Assembly: GCF_900112445.1 (NCBI RefSeq)
Contig: NZ_FOYY01000004.1
Location: 1-64,000 of the forward strand
Length of the DNA: 64,000 nucleotides
Source of the DNA: Thiomicrospira sp. ALE5
GTDB taxonomy: Bacteria; Pseudomonadota; Gammaproteobacteria; Thiomicrospirales; Thiomicrospiraceae
Reading direction: 5' to 3'
Under the pieces are notes generated by a model. It did not search any database, had not been told where the DNA came from, and saw nothing but the letters and a program-made list of their open reading frames with translations. Position numbers and translations under genes: made by a program. Of the stretch, positions 46,587 through 57,400 are shown in pieces (within the stretch, counting starts at the first letter, position 1; every line of letters starts with the position of its first letter).

Positions 46587-49473
46587 GTAGTTTCTCCGGC
46601 AAACACAGGTAGCCTAAAAAATGACGTTCAGCGTTAATCCAAGTATCTTCAACTCTGAGTTTTAACAACATCCTCTTGCCGCTTTGGTGCAATGCCGTCA
46701 CATCACGCCACTGCGACATCATTCCCTCAGTTTTACCATCAATAAAATCAGTTAAATATCCGTCATGATGACTCGAATAGGGTTCTGGCATTAGAACGCT
46801 TACATTCTGGTGAAGCAACTCTTTGGAGTCGTAACCTAGCAGTTCCATAATATTAGGACTAACAAAAGTCATTACGCCAATTTCATCAATACTAATTAAT
46901 GTAAAGGGCAAATAGTCTGCAAGATGCTTCAAAGTGATATGGCAATCGATAGAAGGGTCAAGTTTTGATCTATGTACGGTATTCTCAAAAAACATCATGA
47001 CGCCCACTACTTTGACTAGATCAGATTTATAGGGCACCATTCTGAGGTGATAAACTACGGATCCACGCCGAACCCGCAGAGTGACTGACTTTTCTGTTTC
47101 GATAACATTTAACAGCTCTTGGCGCAAATTAGGTACGTCTACCTGCATCCCCAGAGTGGTAATCGTTTGACCCACAACATCTTTATCAAGACCCAATACC
47201 TCCCTTGCTAATTTAGTTAAACGTTGAACGCGCAAGCGATTATCGACTAAAACAATCACTTCGTTCATTTTGGCAAGCATGTTTTCTAAATCATTGTTAA
47301 CCTGTTCTAGCTCATAAGTTTTAACTTCTAACTCTTGATTAACGGTTGAGAGCTCTTCATTGGTTGACTGCATCTCTTCATTCGCCGTCTGTAGTTCTTC
47401 ATTTGCTGATTGCAACTCCTCATTTGCGGACTGAAGTTCTTCATTAGTTGACTGTAATTCTTCGTTTGTCGTCTCTAGCTCTTCAATCGAAGTTTGCAAT
47501 CGCTCTTTAAAAACAGCAATTTCTTTACGCAAATTTTCGTTTGACACGTGTGCATCTTCACTGAGTAAGCCGGTGCCACTTACAAAAGCTTCAGATAAAT
47601 CAACCAGGGTAAAGCTAATCAAAAAGGCGCCCTGCGCGCCAATACCTTCAATAGCAATACGCTTAATAGCAATAAATAGCGCGCTCTCGGCATCATCATG
47701 TTTATAAAAAAGTGCTTGGGTTGATGCCTGTCCATCACGCTTAGCTTTTTGTAATAAAGCACGTACGTCAACCTTAATATCATCGCGGATAAGGGTTAGT
47801 ATGTTTGTATCAATACGACCTTGCGGGAAATTGAGATAACGACTGACATCACCTCGGATATGCATAACGTGACCAGACTCATCCACGACGACAACCGTCG
47901 GCACAATTTGATCTAACAATATCTGATCAAGAGAATCAACGATGCTATTTTTATTCTGCATCAAGGGTTTACCCATATCGCGACTTTGCCTGATCCGCGC
48001 AACGGATGCCGCACTCGAGACGTGGTCAAGCTGGTTCGATAGGCTGGTTTTTTTGCGCCTAAATAATTGACTACGTTTTTTGTAAACATCAAATAGTTCA
48101 GGGGTACATGATGTTGCCGATTCCGATTTACCTAAAAATAAGTATCCATTGGGTTTTAATGCAAAATGGAAGGTTTGAAAAACCTGTTTTTGCAACTCAT
48201 GCGAGAAATAAATTAATACATTGCGACAACTGATTAAATCTAATCGTGAAAATGGTGGATCCATAACAAGGTTTTGGCGCGCAAATACAACTTGATCACG
48301 AATTGATTTATAAATACTGTAAATCCCATCTTTTTCGACAAAATATTGTTTCAAAAGCTCTGGGTCTAGATTTTTAACCTGTGTAACGGTAAATTGCCCT
48401 TTGCGGGCACTACTTAGAGCATTTTCATCAATATCTGTTGCAAAAATTTGAAAATTGACGTGTTTTTTGTATTTTTGCCTTGATTGATGAAACAGGATGG
48501 ATATGGAATAGGGTTCTTCGCCACCAGCACACCCGGGAACCCATACACGAATATGCCCACCCTCCTCGCAATTATCCACCAACTGGTTAATGACAAATTC
48601 TAAATCGGCGAAGGCCTCTGAGTCGCGAAAAAAATCTGTTACCGAGATCAGTAGGTCTTTAAACAGGCTTTCTACTTCAGTAATTGAGGACGACAGCAGG
48701 GTTAGATAATCTTCCAACACAACGAGTTTGTGAACGGCCATGCGACGGGCAATACGACGCTGAATCGTTTTAAGTTTATAACCACTAAAGTCATAACCTG
48801 TTTGATCTAATAGTTTTTGAAAGATAGATTCTAAGGTCGTTTTAGCTTGCGGAATCGCAATCTTCTGTAGCAAAGTACCTGATGATTCAATATACCCTTT
48901 TAACTCTTTAGCCATATTTTCTGGATCTAAAATTAAATCAACAGCGCCTGAATCAATGGCCGCATTCGGCATGCCAGAATACTTTGCCGTGCTTTCAGTT
49001 TGTGCAATAACAATACCACCAGCTGCTTTTATTGCACCAACTCCTTGCGCTCCATCAGACCCTGTTCCCGATAAAATGACCGCAATTGCTTTTTCACCCA
49101 AGCCTTCTGCGGCACTATTTAACAGCAAATTCACCGACGGCTTAGGACCAATTTCTGCAGCAGGTGTTAATTTAATGCGACCTTGTTCTACAACCGCATT
49201 ATGACCGGGCGAGACAATATAAATTTTGTTCGGTTTCGGCACTATATCTTGATCAACTAACTCGACAGGAATATCTGTAATGCGAGATAACAAATCACGC
49301 AAAATGGTTGGGTGTTTTGGATCAAGGTGCTGCGCGATTAAATAGATTGCTGGTAGCGATTTATCAAGGTCAGACAACAGCTCTTTGAGCGCGTCAAGGC
49401 CTCCAGCTGAGGCACCAATAATCACCCAGAAAGGGTTAACTGGCGGTGATATTACTTTGGTTTTGGGCGACAT
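46567..49473 (-). CDS. CheB-CheR-PAS fusion (methylesterase/methyltransferase sensor)
   Basis: The 968-residue protein starts at MSPKTKV (49473). Order: a CheB methylesterase domain (about 12-200; VIIGASAGGLDAL with the catalytic Ser, AQHLDPKHP with the His, LSGTGSDGAQGV with the Asp), a CheR domain (about 220-480; VWVPGCAGGEEPYSI for SAM, SCRNVLIYF), a PAS region, a coiled coil of repeated TNEELQS/ANEELQ heptads (about 670-725), and two further PAS domains. No receiver domain precedes CheB. Such fusions occur in many bacteria as sensory proteins outside classical chemotaxis. It heads the signalling operon and overlaps the next gene. Confidence 0.92.
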   Translation of the reverse strand: MSPKTKVISPPVNPFWVIIGASAGGLDALKELLSDLDKSLPAIYLIAQHLDPKHPTILRDLLSRITDIPVELVDQDIVPKPNKIYIVSPGHNAVVEQGRIKLTPAAEIGPKPSVNLLLNSAAEGLGEKAIAVILSGTGSDGAQGVGAIKAAGGIVIAQTESTAKYSGMPNAAIDSGAVDLILDPENMAKELKGYIESSGTLLQKIAIPQAKTTLESIFQKLLDQTGYDFSGYKLKTIQRRIARRMAVHKLVVLEDYLTLLSSSITEVESLFKDLLISVTDFFRDSEAFADLEFVINQLVDNCEEGGHIRVWVPGCAGGEEPYSISILFHQSRQKYKKHVNFQIFATDIDENALSSARKGQFTVTQVKNLDPELLKQYFVEKDGIYSIYKSIRDQVVFARQNLVMDPPFSRLDLISCRNVLIYFSHELQKQVFQTFHFALKPNGYLFLGKSESATSCTPELFDVYKKRSQLFRRKKTSLSNQLDHVSSAASVARIRQSRDMGKPLMQNKNSIVDSLDQILLDQIVPTVVVVDESGHVMHIRGDVSRYLNFPQGRIDTNILTLIRDDIKVDVRALLQKAKRDGQASTQALFYKHDDAESALFIAIKRIAIEGIGAQGAFLISFTLVDLSEAFVSGTGLLSEDAHVSNENLRKEIAVFKERLQTSIEELETTNEELQSTNEELQSANEELQSANEELQTANEEMQSTNEELSTVNQELEVKTYELEQVNNDLENMLAKMNEVIVLVDNRLRVQRLTKLAREVLGLDKDVVGQTITTLGMQVDVPNLRQELLNVIETEKSVTLRVRRGSVVYHLRMVPYKSDLVKVVGVMMFFENTVHRSKLDPSIDCHITLKHLADYLPFTLISIDEIGVMTFVSPNIMELLGYDSKELLHQNVSVLMPEPYSSHHDGYLTDFIDGKTEGMMSQWRDVTALHQSGKRMLLKLRVEDTWINAERHFLGYLCLPEKLHECARL

Positions 49474-49676
49474 AGTTAAATTCTGTATAGTTAAAAGTGA
49501 TATGAGGCGATAAATGCTACATGATTTAAATTTTAAATTTACCAATAGCATATTACCACGGGTAAAATTAACAATTAACCGGAATCACAATTTTTACAGA
49601 AAAACCACAGAATTAAGGTGCGAGCAGGAGTTTTGTTATTGCTGATGTAACTTAGAGATACATTATTTGAAAAAAA

Positions 49677-49753
49677 TGGGGTGGCCGACGGGGATCGAAC
49701 CCGCGACAACAGGAATCACAATCCTGGGCTCTACCAACTGAGCTACGGTCACC
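49677..49753 (-). tRNA. tRNA-His (GTG)
   Basis: The minus strand folds into a full cloverleaf with anticodon GTG, the extra G-1 of tRNA-His, discriminator C and encoded CCA. The anticodon stem is CAGGA/TCCTG. One acceptor pair, A4 with C69, is a mismatch. It is the last gene of a Pro-Arg-His array. Confidence 0.96.
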
Positions 49754-49772
49754 ATAATTGAAAGGCGTTAAA

Positions 49773-49849
49773 TGGTACGCCCAGCAGGACTCGAACCTGC
49801 AACCCTCGCCTTAGAAGGGCGATGCTCTATCCAGTTGAGCTATGGGCGC
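49773..49849 (-). tRNA. tRNA-Arg (TCT)
   Basis: A complete cloverleaf on the minus strand, starting GCGCCCATAGCTCAACTGGA, with anticodon TCT in the loop CTTCTAA and encoded CCA. G1 pairs with T72 as a wobble. It lies 19 bp upstream of tRNA-His. Confidence 0.96.
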
Positions 49850-49897
49850 TCATTCGAACCTGGGTTGTTTATTAAATTGACTTTAATAAACGAAAAA

Positions 49898-49975
49898 TGG
49901 TCGGAGTGGAGGGATTCGAACCCCCGACCCTCTGCACCCAAAGCAGATGCGCTAGCCAGGCTGCGCCACACTCCG
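49898..49975 (-). tRNA. tRNA-Pro (TGG)
   Basis: Minus-strand cloverleaf starting CGGAGTGTGGCGCAGCCTGG, anticodon TGG, terminal CCA encoded. It has C1, as expected of bacterial tRNA-Pro. It is the first gene of the array. Confidence 0.97.
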
Positions 49976-50035
49976 AAATATAAAACATTGCAGTGAATTT
50001 AATAAAATTTATCTTTACTGCCAAAAGATGCGCGT

Positions 50036-50064
50036 ATTGTATAGACCACATTTAATACTGTCAA
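50036..50064 (-). promoter_or_regulatory. Promoter of the tRNA Pro-Arg-His array
   Basis: On the minus strand TTGACA (50059-50064), a 17-bp spacer and TACAAT (50036-50041) form a near-consensus sigma70 promoter, about 60 bp upstream of tRNA-Pro, with a GC-rich discriminator (ACGCGC). Confidence 0.8.
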
Positions 50065-50149
50065 CTAGCCTCTATGCTTTTTTTGCATTCATTTTGTGAT
50101 ATTTCGGTTATGATAATTTGCAGAGTAAATAGAAGGAGTTTTTTAAGCT

Positions 50150-50998
50150 ATGTCCGCAAACATTTTAGATGGTAAAGCGATTGCCGCCGAGGTGCGCGCA
50201 GAAGTCAAAACACAAGTGACTGAACGTTTAGAGCAAGATCAACTGCCACCAGGCTTGGCGGTGATTTTAGTCGGTGAAAACCCTGCTTCTCAGGTGTATG
50301 TACGCAATAAGAAAAATGCCTGTAAAGAAGTCGGTTTTGCCGACTTTGCCTATGACCTACCTGCAAGCACCACCCAAGTAGATTTGTTGGCCTTGATTGA
50401 CGAGCTTAATGACAATCCTGAAGTGCATGGCATTTTAGTGCAACTGCCGCTTCCTGATCATATTAACCCTGAGACAGTGATTGAGCGTATTAGCCCAGCC
50501 AAGGATGTTGATGGCTTCCATCCATATAATGTAGGTCGCTTAGCGACACGGATGCCAAAACTCGCCCCTTGTACACCTCATGGTGTAATGACAATGTTGG
50601 CAAAAACCGGTATCGAACTACGCGGCTTAAATGCGGTGGTCGTGGGGGCATCCAATATTGTTGGTGTACCTATGGCGCTGGAATTATTAAACGCGCGCGC
50701 TACAGTGACTATTTGTCACAGTGCCACCAAAGACCTGCCTGCCAAAATTGCCGAAGCTGACTTGGTCGTTGTGGGTGTAGGTATTCCTAACATGGTTAAA
50801 GGCGATTGGATTAAGCCGGGCGCAATTGTCATTGATGTAGGCATAAACCGTTTAGACGATGGCCGTTTATGTGGTGATGTTGAGTTTGAATCTGCAAAAA
50901 CGCGCGCCAGTTGGATTACACCTGTACCTGGCGGCGTGGGTCCGATGACGATCGCTACCTTATTACAAAATACCTTGGCCGTTGCACAGGCGTCATAA
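50150..50998 (+). CDS. folD: Bifunctional methylene-THF dehydrogenase/cyclohydrolase
   Basis: FolD interconverts 5,10-methylene-THF and 10-formyl-THF, using NADP. The 282 residues carry [21 protein letters not shown] (with the catalytic Lys), [23 protein letters not shown], the nucleotide site [17 protein letters not shown] and [18 protein letters not shown]. An AAGGAG lies upstream of the ATG with rather long spacing. It is a single gene; the 3' gap before recC contains nothing I can identify. Confidence 0.97.
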   Translation: MSANILDGKAIAAEVRAEVKTQVTERLEQDQLPPGLAVILVGENPASQVYVRNKKNACKEVGFADFAYDLPASTTQVDLLALIDELNDNPEVHGILVQLPLPDHINPETVIERISPAKDVDGFHPYNVGRLATRMPKLAPCTPHGVMTMLAKTGIELRGLNAVVVGASNIVGVPMALELLNARATVTICHSATKDLPAKIAEADLVVVGVGIPNMVKGDWIKPGAIVIDVGINRLDDGRLCGDVEFESAKTRASWITPVPGGVGPMTIATLLQNTLAVAQAS

Positions 50999-51195
50999 AA
51001 GCATTACTTTTAGCAGACTTACCAACTTAGCCGGTGGTGTGGTGCCCTCGGCTAGTCAAAACTTTACTGGCCATTCAAACGCGACATCAGCTGTCGCAAC
51101 AAATCCATAGCTCTCTAGCTAAATTCTTCTCAGCCTTTACAATATCAACATTAGGTAGAACATCTCCCTTATTTTGACTCAAAGGCACGTTGACT

Positions 51196-54100
51196 ATGTT
51201 TACCCTCCACACCTCGAATAAAACTGAAAATCTGCTGGCGCATCTGAATAAGGTGTTAGAAATGCAACCTTTATCCAGTCCATTTTCCCGCGACGTGTTT
51301 TTAATTCAATCGCAAGGCATGGAGCGTTGGTTATCGCAACGGCTAGCGGATGCGTTCGGCGTTTGCGCGAACGTAGATTTTCTGTTTCCGGGCAAGTTTT
51401 ACAATCAAATTGCACAAGCGATTGATCCCACACTTGCAAGTGATTTTTTTGAGCGCGAACAGCTGATGTGGCGGCTTGACGCGCGCTTACGTGATCTCAG
51501 TCATGCCGAATTGGCGCCGTTACAAACCTATTTGCAAGGCGATCAGTTGGCGATTAAACGCTTTGGTTTGGCGCAACAACTGGCGCAGGTGTTTGACCAA
51601 TATCAACTGATGCGCTTGGATTTATTAGATCGCTGGCAAGCCGGCCAAACCTTCACAACCCATCCGGCAGAAATCTGGCAACGGCGTTTGTGGCTGGATT
51701 TAATCGCTGATACCGAACATCCGCATCGTGGCCAGGCCTGGTTACGGGTGATCGAGCGCCTAAAAAATACCGAACCCAACAACAGCGACTTTGCGCTGCC
51801 GGAACGCATTTCGGTCTTTGGATTAACCACCATGCCCCCGCTGTTATTAGATTTTTTGCACGCGCTGGCGCGGCATACCCAGGTGCATTTGTATTTAATG
51901 CAGCCTTGCCAACACTATTGGGGCGACATTCGCTCCGGCAAACAAATGCGCATCGAACGCCTGCAAGCCGAACAGCTGGAACAGATTGGCGACATCAGAC
52001 ATCCGCTGTTATCGCTGCTCGGGCAACAAGGGCGTGAGTTTCAACAGATGATTTTGGAGCGCGGCGAACTCGACTGGGAGTTTGACAGTTTTGAGCCGTT
52101 TGGCGATGCAAGCGACGATGCCTGCGACGATTCAACCCCGCGCTCGGCACTGGTGCAATTGCAAAACAGTCTGCTTGAAGGTCAGCACACCGATAAAATC
52201 GCGGTGCAAGACGACTCGATTCAACTGGTCAGTTGCCACAGCCCGATGCGCGAACTCGAAGTGCTTAAAGACGCGCTCTTAAAGCAACTGGATCAAAATC
52301 CGAGCTTAGAACTGCGCGATATTTTGGTGATGGCGCCTGACATTTCGGTGTACGAACCCTTTATCTCGGCAGTGTTTGATAGCGCTTCGTCGAACACACA
52401 AAGTGCCTCGCCGACCCAACCCACCTTTCGCTATGCGATTGCCGACCGCAGTTTGCGCTCGTCAAACGAACTACTCGATACCTTAATTAACCTGCTGAAC
52501 CTATTATCAAGCCGATTTGAATGGCACGCGGTGTTGGATGTTTTAGAGCGCGAATCGGTCTATCCCCGCTTTGATTTGGACGCCGACAGCCTCGCCTATA
52601 TTCGCAGTTGGGTTGCGCAAACCCATATCCACTGGGGACGCGATGGCGCGCATCGCCAACAACTGCAACTGCCGGCTTTGGAACAAAACACTTGGCACGC
52701 GGGCTTAAGCCAAATGATGTGGGGTTTTGTTAAACAAGGCACCGGTTTGGAAATCGAAGGCTCCGCCGCGCAAGCACTCGGCGGCTTGGATGCGTTTGTA
52801 CGTGAAGTATTGTTTGACTATGCCGAGCGCACCAGCAAACCGTTAAGTTTGCAGGCCTGGTCAACGCTACTGCTCAACCTGATCGACAAAACCCTGCAAG
52901 ACAATGCCTACCAACAACTCACGCCCTTGCGTGACATTTTGCAACGTTTGGCGCAGATGCCGAGCAACGAAAGCTATCCGCTCAGTGTGATTGTGCGCTG
53001 GCTAGATTTGGCGGCGGGTGAACACAAAACCTCACAAGGCTTTTTGGCCGGACAACTGACCTTCTGTTCGATGCTACCGATGCGCTCGATTCCATTTAAA
53101 ATGATTGCGATTTTGGGACTCAATGACGGTGATTTCCCAAAAATCGACCGCCATCCAAGTTTTGATTTAATGGGCTTGGCGGGACAATTTCGCCAGGGCG
53201 ACCGTTCTGCACGCCGCGATGACCGTTATCAATTTCTCGACGCGATTTTATCTGCACGTCAGACGCTGTATTTGAGTTATGTCGGCCAATCGATAAAAAC
53301 CAATGACGATTTACCGCCGTCGGTGGTGGTGAGTGAATTACGCGATGTGCTGGCGCTTACACCGCTGAAAAGACCGCTACACGGCTTTTCGCAAGCCTAT
53401 TTTTCCTCGACAGCGTCGCCCAAAGCCTTGCGAACCTACCAACCGCGCGCTGCGCGGATTGCGCAGGCGTTTGCCCAGAGTGAACGCTTTAAACAGGCCC
53501 CGCGCTGGTGGCAAGGCGCCATTGGCGCTCAAAACTCGGATGAAACCCCGTCAGCAGGCCTGCTTATTGAGGAGCTGGTGCGCTTTGCCGGTGACCCGCC
53601 GTTGTATTTTATGCAAAACATCATGGGCATACGCTTTGATGACGTGGCGCAACAACAAAGCGCCAGCGAACCCTTTGCGCTCGATGGTTTGGAAAACTAC
53701 CATCTCAATCAACGCTTACTGGCCGCCAAACTCAAAGGCGATGCGCAACTCAACGCGCTTGTTGAGCGTCTGCGACACTCCGGCGAATGGTTATCCGGTC
53801 AATTTGGTGACATAAAGCTCGACGAGCAACTCAGCGGTTTGCAGGCCATCGCCGCGTTGATTGAGGACACGCTAACGCACATCGGCAAAGCGCAACCCGC
53901 CAACTGGCTGGAACTCGATTTGCCTGCCGGACGCCTAAACGGCTGGCGCCAGCATCATGCCAATGGTCAATTGCATTATCGCTACAGCAAACTTAAACCG
54001 AAGGATTTCGTGCAGGCCTGGTTGTGGCATTTAACCGGCGATCAACCGACTTGGCTTATTGGTTTGGACAAAAATAATAAACCGCAGGCGTATGCGTTTG

Positions 54101-54453
54101 CGCCGCTCGATCAAACCGAGCGCATGGCGCAGTTGAACAACTGGTTACAAACCTATCAACACAACGTAACCGAACCCTCGGCACTCATTCTTGAAGCGGC
54201 TTGGGCGTATGTCAGCGCCAAAAAACCGGAAAACGCCGAACGCGATGCGCTCAATGCAATGCGTGACAAAGTGGAAGGCACGAAAGACTGGGCTAGCAAC
54301 ACCAGCCGTCCGCCCAAAGCGGAAATCGCCTTGCTGTACCAAGGCATCATGGTCGATGAACTCTACAGCGACGCATTTTTAACCCTCACCGAACAACTGA
54401 TCACGCCGATCTGGCAAGCGCTGAACGACAAGGAGACGTCTGCAAATGACTAA
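51196..54453 (+). CDS. recC: Exodeoxyribonuclease V subunit RecC
   Basis: RecC is the Chi-scanning subunit of RecBCD, which resects double-strand breaks for recombination and destroys foreign linear DNA. The 1085-residue protein starts FTLHTSNKTENLLAHL and has degenerate helicase and nuclease folds: VFLIQSQGMERWLSQRLAD, FPGKFYNQIA, LSVFGLTTMPP-like FGLTTMPPLLLDFLHAL, and MRSIPFKMIAILGLNDGDFP. ATG at 51196 preferred to a TTG at 51190. It starts the recC-recB-recD operon and overlaps recB by 8 bp. Confidence 0.95.
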   Translation: MFTLHTSNKTENLLAHLNKVLEMQPLSSPFSRDVFLIQSQGMERWLSQRLADAFGVCANVDFLFPGKFYNQIAQAIDPTLASDFFEREQLMWRLDARLRDLSHAELAPLQTYLQGDQLAIKRFGLAQQLAQVFDQYQLMRLDLLDRWQAGQTFTTHPAEIWQRRLWLDLIADTEHPHRGQAWLRVIERLKNTEPNNSDFALPERISVFGLTTMPPLLLDFLHALARHTQVHLYLMQPCQHYWGDIRSGKQMRIERLQAEQLEQIGDIRHPLLSLLGQQGREFQQMILERGELDWEFDSFEPFGDASDDACDDSTPRSALVQLQNSLLEGQHTDKIAVQDDSIQLVSCHSPMRELEVLKDALLKQLDQNPSLELRDILVMAPDISVYEPFISAVFDSASSNTQSASPTQPTFRYAIADRSLRSSNELLDTLINLLNLLSSRFEWHAVLDVLERESVYPRFDLDADSLAYIRSWVAQTHIHWGRDGAHRQQLQLPALEQNTWHAGLSQMMWGFVKQGTGLEIEGSAAQALGGLDAFVREVLFDYAERTSKPLSLQAWSTLLLNLIDKTLQDNAYQQLTPLRDILQRLAQMPSNESYPLSVIVRWLDLAAGEHKTSQGFLAGQLTFCSMLPMRSIPFKMIAILGLNDGDFPKIDRHPSFDLMGLAGQFRQGDRSARRDDRYQFLDAILSARQTLYLSYVGQSIKTNDDLPPSVVVSELRDVLALTPLKRPLHGFSQAYFSSTASPKALRTYQPRAARIAQAFAQSERFKQAPRWWQGAIGAQNSDETPSAGLLIEELVRFAGDPPLYFMQNIMGIRFDDVAQQQSASEPFALDGLENYHLNQRLLAAKLKGDAQLNALVERLRHSGEWLSGQFGDIKLDEQLSGLQAIAALIEDTLTHIGKAQPANWLELDLPAGRLNGWRQHHANGQLHYRYSKLKPKDFVQAWLWHLTGDQPTWLIGLDKNNKPQAYAFAPLDQTERMAQLNNWLQTYQHNVTEPSALILEAAWAYVSAKKPENAERDALNAMRDKVEGTKDWASNTSRPPKAEIALLYQGIMVDELYSDAFLTLTEQLITPIWQALNDKETSAND

Positions 54454-57400
54454 TACATCACCCACCCTTGCGCCGTTTGATGTACTAAACCATCCGCTAA
54501 ATCCCGGCTCCTGCCTGATTGAAGCCAGCGCCGGCACCGGCAAAACCTTCTCGATTGCGTTTTTGGTGTTGCGTTTAGTGGTGGAAAAAGCACTGCCGAT
54601 TGAACAGATTTTGATTGTGACCTTTACCGATGCCGCCACCCAAGAGCTGCGCGAACGGGTGCGCCAGCGCTTGGTGGAAGCGAAAAACGCACTCAACGGC
54701 GCCACCAGTGAAGATAAGCTGCTCAATGACTGGCTGACTCAATTGGCATCCCAAGTGCAACACGCCGATGCTCAGGCTCGTTTGGTGCAGGCGTTAGCGA
54801 ACATCGACCAAGCCAGCATCTCGACCATTCACGGTTTTTGTCAAAAAATCCTCACCGAATACCCGCTGGAGAGCGAACAGGCGTTTGGGCAAACCCTCAC
54901 CACCGATATGACCGGCCTTTACGATGAATTGGTCGCCGACTTTTGGCGCCAAACCGTTTACGAGCGCCCCAAAGAGCAGGTGGCGTTGATCTTAGCGGCG
55001 CTGCCTTCACCGAAAAACCTATACAGCCTGCTGTATGACATTAAACAACCCGGCTTGCGTATCACGCCAGAAGTGAAAGACATCGACACGCTTATGCCGG
55101 AGTTGCTCGCGCATCAGCAGGCCTGGCAAACCTGGCTTACGCAAACGCAACCGAAAATCGACGCCTTTATCGCCGAGGCACAAGCACATAACTGGATTAA
55201 TGCGCGCAGTTTAGGCGCGCTGGCTGGACATCAAGCCAATTTCAACAACGACCCACTCACGCTGCTTGATTATTTGGCGAAAGGCACGCCCTTTAACAAA
55301 CAAGGCAAACCCGCTGCGGCTGAATTCGTTGCCCAGATTCATCCCGGTGACACCCTGCTTACCAACCAAACGCAACTCCACCAGCAACTGAAAATTGCGC
55401 TGCAATCGGCGTTTGCCGCGCACTTTCAACAACAACTCAGCGTCAAACTGCAAGCGCAAAACCTGATGAGTTTTGACGATCTCATTCAACGCTTGTATCA
55501 GGCTTTGCAACAACCGCAAGCGAGCACACTAATCGAGCGAGTGCGCAGCAGCTATCAAGCGGCGCTAATTGACGAATTCCAAGACACCGACCAATGGCAA
55601 TGGGGGATTTTTTCCGCGCTGTTTAATCAAAACACACAGACCGCTCAAAATCCGCAAACCGACCCCGCGTATTTGTTTTTAATCGGCGACCCCAAACAAG
55701 CGATTTACAAATTCCGTGGTGCCGATATTCACGCCTACTTTGCCGCCGCGAACCAATGCCAAGCGCATTACACCCTCGATACCAACTGGCGTTCACAACC
55801 GAATTTAGTGCAAGCGGTGAATCAGGTGTTTGACGTGGACAACCCGTTTCGATTTGACTCACTGCATTTTCAACCGGTCAACGCCGGCGTCAATTCTGAC
55901 CCACAACTTGCGGCGCAACCGGCGTGGCATTGGCTTACCCTTCCCGATAAAGACGATGGCAAACCCTGGGCCAACAATGCCGCCGAGTCGCTGATTCAAC
56001 AAAATCTGCTCGCTGAAATCAGCGACTTGTTGCAGCATCACGGCGTGCAACCGAAACAAATCGCGATTTTGGTGCGCGCCAATCATCGTGCTGAATCCTA
56101 TCGTCAAGCGCTCGCCAAACTCGGCATTCCGGCGGTGATTAAAAGTCGCCAATCCATTTATCAAACCGCACAAGCCGAGCAACTTTATCGGGTGATGGCG
56201 GCGATGTTACAGCACAACGACAGCCGCCTGATTAAGCCGTTATTGGCACTCGATTGGTTTGGCTTGAACAGCGAACAGGTGTATCAAGTTCTGCACAGCG
56301 ATGCCCTTGAACACTGGTTTGAATTGATGCAACGACTCAATCAACTCTGGCACAAAACCTCGTTTATCGCCGCGCTCTATGCACTGCTGGAACAGCAACA
56401 GGTATTGGAACATTTAACGAAATTTAACGATGCCGAACGGCGCATTGCCAATATCCAACAACTGGCGGAAATCCTGCAAACTGAAATCCATCAGCGCCAT
56501 TTAACCCCCGCCAAAACCCTCGATTTTTTGGCGCACCAGCTCACGGAGCCGGATGGCTCGGACGCCACAATTGTCCGCCTCGACCGCGATGACGAAGCCT
56601 TGCAAATCGTCACGGTTCACGCCGCCAAAGGCTTGGAATACGACTATGTGTTCTGCCCGGATTTATGGCAAGCCAAAGACCCGGAAAAAAACCCGAAAGA
56701 CCCGGTACGCGTGTATCAAAATGGCGAATGGCTATTGGATTTGGGTTCCGAGCAATTTGCGCAACACCATGATCAAGCCTATCAAGAACAACAAGCCGAA
56801 GACTTGCGTCTGGCCTATGTCGCGCTGACCCGCGCCAAAATCCGCAACACGGTGGTGACCGGCGAAAACTTGAAAGGCTTTGAACTCTCGCCGCTCGGGT
56901 ATTTGCACCAACAGCCACCGCGCACTGAACGCCATGACAGCCTGTTTACCCGCCGCGAACTCTTACTAGATGCTCAACCGCAGGTTTATCAACCACCCAG
57001 TGCGCCACGCGATTACCAGGCCTGCTCAATGCAACGCACTTCGGTGGATACGCGTTATCGACTGTTTAGCTTTACCGGATTGGTCAAAGCCGGTCACAGT
57101 GCCGCCAGCACGCCTTCCGCCGAACTTGAAGCCGTTAACGAAACCCCCACCGATAAGGCACAAGAAAACCTGCTGCCACAAGAACCGGCGGCGATCGATG
57201 CGTTCGATAAAGAGCGCGATATCGCGCGCGGAGCGGACTTTGGTAATCTGGTACATGACCTATTGGAGCAGCAGGATTTTGCACAACTGGCGCAGGGCGT
57301 TGATCCTGAACTGCGCCAAGCGCTGTGCCAAAAATACGGCCTAAAACTCAACCCAAACCAACAACTCGCGTTGGATAACTTAATGCAACGCATCGTCACC

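Noticed and set aside
51000-51190. Minus-strand fragment between folD and recC (text such as LPNVDIVKAEKNLAREL)
   Set aside because: It is short, ends in a stop after about 30 codons, and resembles no family I can name; it may be a relic, but there is not enough to call it.
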